This document shows positions 19,945 through 27,462 of a stretch of DNA of 64,000 nucleotides, in pieces. The stretch is from NCBI GenBank assembly GCA_025355385.1, contig JANXZS010000121.1, positions 1-64,000 of the forward strand, written 5' to 3'. Within the stretch, counting starts at the first letter, position 1. Each line of letters starts with the position of its first letter. The stretch is from Acidobacteriaceae bacterium (GTDB lineage: Bacteria; Acidobacteriota; Terriglobia; Terriglobales; Acidobacteriaceae). Under the pieces are notes generated by a model. The model made no database searches, was not told the DNA's origin, and saw nothing but the letters and a program-made list of their open reading frames with translations. The position numbers and the translations under genes are program-made.

Positions 19945-21450
19945 ATGCCCAGAGATGGACAGAAGCATTTGCAAAGCCTGCGGGATGGCCGCGAGATATT
20001 CCTCGACGGTGTGGCTCTGAAGAACCACGTGGATCACCCGGCCTTCCGGCAGAGCATTCTTGCTTCGGCCACCCTGTATGACTACCAATCCCAGCCTGAG
20101 AATGCGGAACGAATGACCTTTGCCTCTCCCAAAACCGGGGAGCGCGTAAATCGTATGTGGCAATTGCCATCGTGCTATTCGGAGTTGGTCGAGCGGCGCA
20201 AGGCACTGGAATCCTGGGCAGAGTTGTCCTGCGGCTTCTTCGGCCGCTCCCCGGACCATGTCGCATCTGCAATCTCAGGAATGTACATGGGGATGGATCT
20301 CTTTCGCAATCATGGAGATAGATACGCCAGAGCACTCTCGGACTACTACGAGTATGCCCGTGACAACGATCTGTATCTGACCTATGCGATTGTGAACCCT
20401 CAAGCCGACCGCAGCAAATCGGCCGGGGAACAGTCCGACGCCTACGTTGTGGCGGGAGTTGTCGACGAGGACCACGAGGGCATCACTATCAAGGGCGGAA
20501 AGATGCTGGCCACCGGATGTCCTATGGCGAACGAATTGATGGTTGCGTCGATTCAGCCGTTGAAGCCCGGAGAAGAGAAATACAGTTTTACCGCTATGGT
20601 GCCGCTCAACGCAAAAGGGGTCAAGCTGCTGTCGCGCAGGTCGTATGAGCTAGCGGCCGGGTCCAGGTTTGACAATCCGCTCTCTTCCTCTTTCGATGAA
20701 AATGACTGCATTCTGTACTTCGACGAGGTCAAAGTCCCATGGGAACGTGTGTTCGTTCACAACGATGTGCATATGGCGACTGCCCAATGGCATGAGATTC
20801 CCACACACGCATATCAGAACTATCAGTGCCAGATTCGCCTCACGGTTAAAATGCGCTTTTTGCTGGGCCTTGCCCGCAAGATATGTGAGGCAAACGGGAT
20901 CCTAGGGTTCCCTCCAATCAAGGAGACTCTCGGCCAGATGGCGGCTGAAGTTTCCATGGTGGAAGGGATGGTTGAATCCATGGAGATCAGCGGCTACCAA
21001 TACGGGAACTACTTCGTCCCCAACAGCAAGCGCCTCTACGCGGCCAACGTACTTACGCAGCAGTTGTATCCGAAGTTCACTCACATGCTGCGTGAGCTCG
21101 CCGGTGGTGGCATGATCATGTTGCCATCTTCTGCGTCTGACTATGACAATCCCGAACTAGCAGGTTACATCGAAAAGACCCAGTACTCCCCGGTCATGGG
21201 CGCTTTGAACCGCGTTAAGCTATTCAAACTGGCGTGGGACGCGGTTGGGTCCGAGTTTGGCTCGCGGCATCTGCAATACGAGATGTTCTATTCCGGAGCC
21301 AACATGGTCACCCGCGGGCATTCCTTCCGGGCGTATGACTGGGACAAGACGGTGGGAATGGTCGATCGGATGATGGCAAGCTACGACCTCCCGGTAGCAG
21401 ACGTGAAGACAGACAAGATGCAGTGCACATTGCCTGAACTCAAAGGATGA
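19945..21450 (+). CDS. HpaB-family FADH2-dependent monooxygenase
   Basis: A 501-residue protein with the acyl-CoA-dehydrogenase-like fold of two-component aromatic hydroxylases such as HpaB, PvcC and TcpA. Visible markers: MPRDGQKHLQSLRDGREIFLDG at the start, YARDNDLYLTYAIVNPQADR, the flavin-site stretch GGKMLATGCPMANELMV and the end domain VGSEFGSRHLQYEMFYSG. The start at 19945 follows GGAG; 24 upstream codons are open. Its reductase partner follows at 4 bp, which argues against the related vinylacetyl-CoA isomerase/4-hydroxybutyryl-CoA dehydratase branch. Substrate unknown, probably a phenol or other electron-rich ring. First gene of a five-gene operon under site E. Confidence 0.88.
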   Translation: MPRDGQKHLQSLRDGREIFLDGVALKNHVDHPAFRQSILASATLYDYQSQPENAERMTFASPKTGERVNRMWQLPSCYSELVERRKALESWAELSCGFFGRSPDHVASAISGMYMGMDLFRNHGDRYARALSDYYEYARDNDLYLTYAIVNPQADRSKSAGEQSDAYVVAGVVDEDHEGITIKGGKMLATGCPMANELMVASIQPLKPGEEKYSFTAMVPLNAKGVKLLSRRSYELAAGSRFDNPLSSSFDENDCILYFDEVKVPWERVFVHNDVHMATAQWHEIPTHAYQNYQCQIRLTVKMRFLLGLARKICEANGILGFPPIKETLGQMAAEVSMVEGMVESMEISGYQYGNYFVPNSKRLYAANVLTQQLYPKFTHMLRELAGGGMIMLPSSASDYDNPELAGYIEKTQYSPVMGALNRVKLFKLAWDAVGSEFGSRHLQYEMFYSGANMVTRGHSFRAYDWDKTVGMVDRMMASYDLPVADVKTDKMQCTLPELKG

Positions 21451-21453
21451 GTC

Positions 21454-22002
21454 ATGTCTCAGACCGATAGCCGGCAGCTGCGCAAAGTTCTGGGTTGCTA
21501 CGCAACTGGTGTTACCGTTATTACTACTCGCACCAGAACAAATTCAAGAATTGGCGTTACCGTCAACTCATTTGCATCGGTTTCGCTGGATCCTCCGCTC
21601 ATTTTGTTTTCGCTCGCTCGCACCGCCAATGTCCTGGCGAGCTTTCAAGAGGCTGGAGATATTGCTGTCAATATACTGAGCCGCGGCCAACAGACGCTTT
21701 CAAATATGTTTGCGAAGCCATCCAGTGCAGTATGGACGGAGGCAGATCACTTCTGCGCAGATAATGGTTGCGCCCTCTTCAAGAGTTCGCTGGCGCACTT
21801 GGAATGCAGAAAGCGGTCCGAGATCGATGGGGGAGACCACCTGATCTTTCTCTGCGAGGTCATCAGATTTCACCTGCAAGAGACTACTGATCCCCTCCTG
21901 TTCTATCGCGGAGCTTATGGAACACATGTGCGCGACCCATGGAGCAAAATGCCTCAACCGGATTCTTCGCTTGCTGAACTTGCAGTCGGAGGCTGGGGCT
22001 AG
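21454..22002 (+). CDS. Flavin reductase (HpaC-like)
   Basis: The 182-residue protein supplies reduced FAD or FMN to the HpaB-type monooxygenase just upstream. Family marks: LRKVLGCYATGVTVIT, NSFASVSLDPPLILFSLA, NVLASFQEAGDIAVNIL, and the GGDHLIFLCEVIRF stretch in place of the usual H-x-GGDH motif. The start is 3 bases after the previous stop, with AGGA seven bases before the ATG, so the pair is translationally linked. Confidence 0.9.
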   Translation: MSQTDSRQLRKVLGCYATGVTVITTRTRTNSRIGVTVNSFASVSLDPPLILFSLARTANVLASFQEAGDIAVNILSRGQQTLSNMFAKPSSAVWTEADHFCADNGCALFKSSLAHLECRKRSEIDGGDHLIFLCEVIRFHLQETTDPLLFYRGAYGTHVRDPWSKMPQPDSSLAELAVGGWG

Positions 22003-22004
22003 CG

Positions 22005-22721
22005 ATGCAGCAGGTTCACCGCAGTGTGCAGGCTCTACCGGATGAGCCGCGGTTGCAATTCGACTGCAGCGGAATTCGCCTCTCCGTGCCTGTACATAAT
22101 CTGATCATTGCCGGCTGGACCGGTCGAGACTCTGCTGTCGTCGAACATCATATCGCTGAGCTCGAAGCAATCGGCGTTCCGCGCCCTCGAACGACGCCAA
22201 CATTTTATAGAGTGGGCACCAACCTCTTGACTACTGATTCGCGAGTGGATGTGGCAGGCACGGACACCAGCGGCGAAGTGGAGTTCGTCCTGCTGTATTT
22301 GACCGAGGGACTCTTTTTCGGAGTCGGGTCCGACCATACCGATCGCAAAGTGGAAGCCTATGGCGTGACCGTCTCCAAGCAGGTGTGCCCGAAGCCCCTC
22401 GGGAAAGTTATCTGGCCCATGCGGGAGGTGATGGAGCACTGGGATAGCCTGATCCTTCGTTCTTGGGTTACGTGCGATGGCGCACGGCGACCGTATCAGG
22501 AAGGAAGCGTCAACAAAATGCTAACGCCCTCCGATCTGACGGACCGTTACACTGCGCTCTATGGCCCATTGACTGACGGAACGGTCATGTTCGGGGGGAC
22601 ATTGCCGGTGATTGGGCCCGTCAGCGGCGGCGAGCTGTTCGAGATAGAGCTTGATGATCCGATTCGAGGGCGCCAACTAAGCCACGCCTATAGCATTCGC
22701 AGCATGGCCTTTGCTGATTAA
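22005..22721 (+). CDS. DUF2848 protein (fumarylacetoacetate-hydrolase-like)
   Basis: The 238-residue protein resembles DUF2848, a family related to the FAH fold that cleaves C-C bonds of keto acids. Seen here: NLIIAGWTGRDSAVVEHHIAELEAIGVPRP, FYRVGTNLLTTDSRVDV, VEFVLLYLTEGLFFGVGSDHTDR (with acidic and His residues that could bind metal), and GTLPVIGPVSGGELFEIEL. Standing after a ring hydroxylase and reductase, a role as a hydrolase or hydratase acting on the ring-opened product is plausible, though no ring-cleavage dioxygenase is evident nearby unless the following cupin serves. Function is inferred, not shown. Confidence 0.75.
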   Translation: MQQVHRSVQALPDEPRLQFDCSGIRLSVPVHNLIIAGWTGRDSAVVEHHIAELEAIGVPRPRTTPTFYRVGTNLLTTDSRVDVAGTDTSGEVEFVLLYLTEGLFFGVGSDHTDRKVEAYGVTVSKQVCPKPLGKVIWPMREVMEHWDSLILRSWVTCDGARRPYQEGSVNKMLTPSDLTDRYTALYGPLTDGTVMFGGTLPVIGPVSGGELFEIELDDPIRGRQLSHAYSIRSMAFAD

Positions 22722-22730
22722 GGAGCACTC

Positions 22731-23129
22731 ATGCCTATATCGAAGGAACACAAGGAATTTCACGCGGTTGATCTGGATCACGGGTGGGAGACGCCACGCG
22801 GCTATCCCGACGGTATACAGCAGCAGATTCTCGCCGGTTCACTCGATGAAAACAACAAACGTGGATACCGCACGCGACACCTGCGGTTCACACCTGGTGC
22901 CTACACCACCGCGCCCTTCGTGCACGACTACTGGGAGGAGGTCTATCTTATTTCCGGCGACTTGATCGTGGGAAATGATGCTCATGGAAATGGCGGCGAA
23001 AAGTTTGGCCCGCATACCTATGCCTGCCGGCCACCCGGCACATTGCATGGACCCTTCAAGTCAGAAGGTGGCTGCCTACTGCTTGAAACCCACCTATACG
23101 ATGAGAGCGAAGAGGCTGCAATTGGATGA
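22731..23129 (+). CDS. Cupin-domain protein
   Basis: The 132-residue single-domain cupin has AAGGAG before its ATG. The first motif reads FVHDYWEEVYLISGDL (His, Glu, Glu) and the second CRPPGTLHGPFKSEGG (His), enough ligands for a bound metal. Such small cupins act as ring-cleaving dioxygenases, isomerases or ChrR-like sensors. Within this operon an enzymatic role on the hydroxylated ring is attractive, but the sequence does not decide it. Confidence 0.8.
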   Translation: MPISKEHKEFHAVDLDHGWETPRGYPDGIQQQILAGSLDENNKRGYRTRHLRFTPGAYTTAPFVHDYWEEVYLISGDLIVGNDAHGNGGEKFGPHTYACRPPGTLHGPFKSEGGCLLLETHLYDESEEAAIG

Positions 23130-23132
23130 CCG

Positions 23133-24506
23133 TTGCGAACACTAGTTGAGCATCTGTCGGCACTTGCGGCGGGTCACACTACGAGCCGTCGCTTGGTGGA
23201 GGAGTGTCTCGACGCTGCAACTGAGCCCACCGGCGAAGGCACTCGCACATTCGTAGGGCTTTACGAAAACTCAGCACTGGGTGCGTCCGAACGCTCCGAT
23301 CAACTGCGACGATCGGGCATCAACACAGGCCCACTTATGGGCCTTCCCATCTCGATCAAGGATCTATTCGACGTTGGGGGAGAGACAACAACGGCGGGTT
23401 CGAGCGTCCTCGACAACGCAGCGCCGGCGAGACAGGATGCCGCAGTCATAAAGCGATTGCGGGAAGCTGGCGCGATCCTGATCGGGCGAACCAATATGAC
23501 GGAGTTCGCGTATTCTGGCCTCGGATTAAATCCGCACTTTGGCACGCCACGAAATCCATACGACCGAGCACTTGGTCGCATCCCTGGGGGATCATCCTCG
23601 GGGGCTGCCGTGTCCGTCTCCGACGGCATGGCAGTAGCCGCGATTGGGACGGACACAGGAGGCTCGGTGCGAATTCCCGCGGCACTTTGTGGACTGACCG
23701 GCTTCAAACCGACCGCACGTCGGGTTCCACTGGAAGGTGTATTCGAGCTCTCCAGAAGCCTCGACTCAGTTGGTTCGATTGCTCTGACTGTGGCATGCTG
23801 TTCTCTGCTCGATTCCGTACTAAGCAGCGAGACTCATACACAGACGACAGATCTAAGTCTGACCTCCATACGTCTCGGGATACTGCAAGGCTATGTGCTA
23901 GATGATCTGGGCGAAAACGTAGCGCGCTGTTTCGACAACGCACTCAAGACTCTCTCGGACGCAGGTGCGGAGTTGCGAGAGGCAAACTGGGAGTCGCTCC
24001 CACAGATTCCGCAGATCAACGCTGATGGTGGGCTAGCTGCGGCAGAGTCCTATCGCCATCATCGTGAATGGATTGAGTCGCGCAGTGAGCGCTACGATCC
24101 CAGGGTACTCTCGCGTATTCTTCGCGGCAGAGAGATCTCGAAGAAGAATTATGACCGCCTGACGTCCGCTCGCTCCAGCATGATTGCTTCTGCCGAACAT
24201 GCTTTTGCCGGCTTCGATGTGTGGTTGATGCCGACGGTACCCCACACAGCTCCATCAATAGCGGAGTTGGAGTCGAGCGACACCGCTTACTTCAAAGAGA
24301 ACGCCGCCATGTTGAGGAATCCAAGCGTTATCAATTTCATAGATGGCTGCGCGATCTCCATCCCGTGCAATCCGCCTGGCCAAGCCCCCGTCGGCCTGAT
24401 GATTGCTGCGCCGGGTGGACATGACCAGAGGCTATTGCGTATCGGTGCGTGCATTGAAGCGGCACTCGCCCGCACCGGTCTGGCGATTCATGGCTATCCC
24501 AAGTGA
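23133..24506 (+). CDS. Amidase (amidase-signature family)
   Basis: A 457-residue hydrolase of the GatA/amidase-signature family. The Ser-Ser-Lys triad is intact: Lys in PISIKDLFDV, Ser in PGGSSSGAAV and Ser in TDTGGSVRIPAAL. Start is TTG at 23133, three bases after the cupin stop; no ATG alternative gives the full domain. It closes the monooxygenase operon. In indole-acetate (iac) and similar clusters an amidase also accompanies a flavin monooxygenase, a flavin reductase and a MarR regulator. That similarity is only of gene types, and the amide cleaved here is not known. Confidence 0.88.
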   Translation: MRTLVEHLSALAAGHTTSRRLVEECLDAATEPTGEGTRTFVGLYENSALGASERSDQLRRSGINTGPLMGLPISIKDLFDVGGETTTAGSSVLDNAAPARQDAAVIKRLREAGAILIGRTNMTEFAYSGLGLNPHFGTPRNPYDRALGRIPGGSSSGAAVSVSDGMAVAAIGTDTGGSVRIPAALCGLTGFKPTARRVPLEGVFELSRSLDSVGSIALTVACCSLLDSVLSSETHTQTTDLSLTSIRLGILQGYVLDDLGENVARCFDNALKTLSDAGAELREANWESLPQIPQINADGGLAAAESYRHHREWIESRSERYDPRVLSRILRGREISKKNYDRLTSARSSMIASAEHAFAGFDVWLMPTVPHTAPSIAELESSDTAYFKENAAMLRNPSVINFIDGCAISIPCNPPGQAPVGLMIAAPGGHDQRLLRIGACIEAALARTGLAIHGYPK

Positions 24507-24522
24507 CGAAGTAGATCCGGCG

Positions 24523-25497
24523 TTATCGCTTTGCGGCCGGAGCCGATGGCTGGCTCCCAAGTTTCTCTCGAAAGAAGGCAAGCGATTTCTCTAGTATCTC
24601 CGGAAAGGAGGGGGAAATCGGCTGATCGCCCGCCTGTCTAAAGCCATGCCCCGCATACTTCACGGTAACCAGTTCAACATCTAAACCAGCCTTGCGATAT
24701 GCCGATTCCATGCGGCCGGATTGATCGTGAGGTACGGTCGTGTCTTCATCCCCGTGGAACATTAGAAGCGGTGGATCCCCCTTCGCGACCCAAGTGACCG
24801 GGCTTGCATTTCGGTAATTAGCGGGTTTCTGTTTGGGAGTGCCCCCCAGGAATGAAATGATGGACGGGCCCTTGCCGCGTTCGAACGCTTTTGGTCCCGC
24901 GCTAAAATCCGCGGGTCCAAACCAAGAGAGCACCGCCTGCACGCGGCTTGGTATACCATCCCATCCCCCGGTCCCCTCCAAGCCCGCGGACGCCGGTGCA
25001 GTTCCAATCAAAAGGGCCAGATGCGCTCCTGCCGACGAGCCTGCAACGCCGATCCGATCGGGATCGATTCCGTATTTCTGCGCATTTGCACGCAAGTAAC
25101 GAACGGCACACTTGGTATCTTCAATTGCCGCCGGGAAAGGCGCCTCGCCACTTAGGCGATACTCCGCGCTGGCCCCGACAAACCCACGTGCCGCTAACTC
25201 TGCCGCTACCCGGCTATTGCCCTTCCCGCCCATATGCCAGCCTCCGCCATGAATCCACAGAACCGCAGGCATCGATTGGCCGGAGGAGTTCCGAGGCAGA
25301 TACATATCCAACAGCAGTGGATGTCCGCCCCCGGTACAGAACTGCACATCCTTGACGACTTCAACGTTGAGCGGAATCGATATCGCCGTAGAGACGTCAG
25401 GAGCAGGCGTATCTTTCCCTGCAACGCCGGGTACCTGAGCCAGCAGCCCGAAGGTTCCAAACACTACCCACATGCATGCGCGGGTCCATGGCTTCAT
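24523..25497 (-). CDS. Secreted alpha/beta-hydrolase (BD-FAE/HSL-like esterase)
   Basis: GGAGG lies five bases before the ATG. A signal peptide leads into a 324-residue esterase: oxyanion loop LWIHGGGWHMGGK, nucleophile Ser in VAGSSAGAHLALL, acid in FHGDEDTTVP, and catalytic His in YAGHGFRQ. Family members cleave acetyl, feruloyl or other esters on polysaccharides or small esters. It follows the sulfatase gene by 60 bp on the same strand, so the two are likely co-transcribed from the region of site F. Confidence 0.88.
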   Translation of the reverse strand: MKPWTRACMWVVFGTFGLLAQVPGVAGKDTPAPDVSTAISIPLNVEVVKDVQFCTGGGHPLLLDMYLPRNSSGQSMPAVLWIHGGGWHMGGKGNSRVAAELAARGFVGASAEYRLSGEAPFPAAIEDTKCAVRYLRANAQKYGIDPDRIGVAGSSAGAHLALLIGTAPASAGLEGTGGWDGIPSRVQAVLSWFGPADFSAGPKAFERGKGPSIISFLGGTPKQKPANYRNASPVTWVAKGDPPLLMFHGDEDTTVPHDQSGRMESAYRKAGLDVELVTVKYAGHGFRQAGDQPISPSFPEILEKSLAFFREKLGSQPSAPAAKR

Positions 25498-25556
25498 GAA
25501 GTCCTCCGTGCGGCGTGTTGTTCCGTAACTGCGCCTAACTACTAGTCCAAATGAAT

Positions 25557-27020
25557 CTACAACGGACGTGAGTATCCCTGATTCTGGAGCTTTTCGAGCA
25601 GCTTCGTTAGCCGCTCCACAATCTCCGGATGTTCCTGGTAGACATTGTGCTGCTCGCGCGGATCTTCTGCCAGGTTATAAAGTTGTCCCTTTGGTCCGCC
25701 CGGGACTGGGTCGGCATGTTCCGGTTTCGAACTCCAGCCCCCCGATCCCAAACCCAACTCGAGCTTCCACTCACCCTGCTGAATGCAAAACATTCCGTCC
25801 CACGAGTGATCCACGAGCGAATCGCGCAACGTTTTGCGGGTCGTTCCCAGCAACACAGGCAACTGATTGAAGCTATCCTCCGCGGACCCCTGTGGAAGTT
25901 TTGTGCCTGTGATCGCAGCCGTCGTCGCCATGAAGTCGGAGAGACAGCCAAGCTCGCTGGCAACCGAGCCTGGAGGGATATGTCCCGGCCAGCGCGCGAT
26001 GAAAGGAATGCGGTGCCCCCCCTCCCAGATATCGGCCTTTTGTCCCCGCCAGTCTGCGTTAGCTCGATGCTCATAGAGTGCCTGATCTTCCAGTCGCCAA
26101 TCGGCGCCATTGTCGCTCGTGAAAATGAAGAGCGTATTTCCGGCCAGACCGCTAGCGTCTACCTGCGCCATAATTCGGCCAAGCATGTCGTCGGTCTCTG
26201 CCACGTAGTCGCCGTATTCCCCGGCACGCGATCGTCCTTGATATTGGGGCAGCGGAAGCCATGGAGTGTGGGGCGATGGCATCGCGACATAGAGAAAGAA
26301 TGGCTGCGAATGTTCGGCACCCCGCTGCTTGATGATGTCCAAGGCTCTGTTCGTAATCGTGGGCACGACCTGCTTGAAGTCAAAATGCGGCGCCATGTCG
26401 CCGGCGCGCCAGAATGCGCCGCGTTCCGTGCTTCCATCGGTTTGAGACGTAGGCTGTTCGATCACGCGGTCGTTCTCAAAGTAGAGATACGGCGGCATGT
26501 CGAGCGAGGCCGGAATGCCGAAGTAATAGTCGAAGCCGACGTCGGTCGGCACGGGATGCAACGGCTTTGAGTAGTCTGCGCGCCTGTCGTTGCCCAGTCC
26601 CAAATGCCATTTGCCTACGCCGGCTGTGTAGTACCCCTCGGCTTTGAGCATGGAAGCAACCGTCATGCGTCCCGGTTCAATGAGTGCCGGCGAATAGCCT
26701 TCGGTAGTGCCGTTCTTCAGCACGGTACGCCAACAGTAGCGGCCGGTCAGTACGCTATAGCGGCTGGGCGTGCATACGGCGTCTGAGGAGTGCATGTCCG
26801 TCCAGCGCATCCCCTGCCCTGCTAGTCGGTTGGCATTCGGTGTAGGGATGGCAGAACGCGGATTGTAGCAATCCAGATCGCCCCAGCCCAGATCGTCGCA
26901 AAGCACAAAGATGATGTTCGGCTTCGCCGCTCCCGACTGTTTGGCGACCCCGGGCAGAGCATGCAGGGCCATGGTCGCCGTCAGACTGGAACAAAACGAC
27001 CTTCGATTGATGCGATTCAT
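25557..27020 (-). CDS. Sulfatase (arylsulfatase-type), exported
   Basis: AGGAG lies eight bases before the ATG; 487 residues. A Tat-like N-terminus (INRRSFCSSLTATMALHALPG) precedes the sulfatase fold. Metal ligands are in IIFVLCDDLGWGDLD. The formylglycine site is CTPSRYSVLTGRY, a Cys-type C-x-P-S-R motif. Further marks are GKWHLGLG, FLYVAMPSPHTPW and FIFTSDNGADWR. It removes sulfate esters from a sugar or aryl group. Activity needs Cys-to-formylglycine conversion, for which an FGE gene lies at 42.7 kb. Confidence 0.92.
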   Translation of the reverse strand: MNRINRRSFCSSLTATMALHALPGVAKQSGAAKPNIIFVLCDDLGWGDLDCYNPRSAIPTPNANRLAGQGMRWTDMHSSDAVCTPSRYSVLTGRYCWRTVLKNGTTEGYSPALIEPGRMTVASMLKAEGYYTAGVGKWHLGLGNDRRADYSKPLHPVPTDVGFDYYFGIPASLDMPPYLYFENDRVIEQPTSQTDGSTERGAFWRAGDMAPHFDFKQVVPTITNRALDIIKQRGAEHSQPFFLYVAMPSPHTPWLPLPQYQGRSRAGEYGDYVAETDDMLGRIMAQVDASGLAGNTLFIFTSDNGADWRLEDQALYEHRANADWRGQKADIWEGGHRIPFIARWPGHIPPGSVASELGCLSDFMATTAAITGTKLPQGSAEDSFNQLPVLLGTTRKTLRDSLVDHSWDGMFCIQQGEWKLELGLGSGGWSSKPEHADPVPGGPKGQLYNLAEDPREQHNVYQEHPEIVERLTKLLEKLQNQGYSRPL

Positions 27021-27115
27021 GGTGTAAGCTCCTGAAAAAACAAAGCGACTTTAGCAGGTCAGAAGAAACGTCTCTTGCAGGCTCTTCACACGACAGTGAA
27101 AATTGTTGAATAAAG

Positions 27116-27143
27116 TTAACTAAATCGCTTGACTATCGTCAAG
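27116..27143. promoter_or_regulatory. Divergent operator-like site F, with perfect repeat CTTGAC-TATC-GTCAAG
   Basis: CTTGACTA (27128-27135) equals one half-site of the shared dyad, and TTAACTAA at 27116-27123 resembles the other in altered orientation. CTTGAC-TATC-GTCAAG (27128-27143) forms a perfect inverted repeat seen only here. The 440-base gap between the sulfatase and the GH-A-like gene also holds a 9-bp tandem repeat (27191-27217); no gene. Confidence 0.5.
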
Positions 27144-27190
27144 TCCTAGTCTTACATTCTGCCAAAGCTTGAGAAGGCGCGCAAGGTGCG

Positions 27191-27217
27191 TTCTCCTCGT
27201 TCTCCTCGTTCTCCTCG
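27191..27217. repeat. 9-bp tandem repeat, three copies
   Basis: TTCTCCTCG is repeated three times exactly, in the leader of the GH-A-like gene. It could vary in copy number by slippage; no function is apparent. Confidence 0.7.
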
Positions 27218-27462
27218 TCTTCCTGCTTATCGACATGTCGAAACAGGCCTTCTATGCAAGGGCCTCTTGTCTTGGAATGGGGCAGCCGAAGTGGTTTCAT
27301 CCCGAGCGGTCTCAATCAGAGTTGTATCCATGTAGGCCTGTATCTCGCCGAACTATCGTAGATGGCCTTGGAGACTCCCATTTTGCCCCGAGGTCGTTTT
27401 CAACCTGACAGCCAGCCGGATAGCAAGTCAGCGTCCGTTGCTTCGCCACCGGAGATTACGCC

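Noticed and set aside
25629-26570. 313-codon open frame on the plus strand
   Set aside because: Antisense to the sulfatase gene, with Arg-rich composition and no domain; it is a shadow of the high-GC coding strand.
27169-27408. 79-codon frame with a hydrophobic start
   Set aside because: Its Leu/Val stretch is produced by the 9-bp tandem repeat; no ribosome site.
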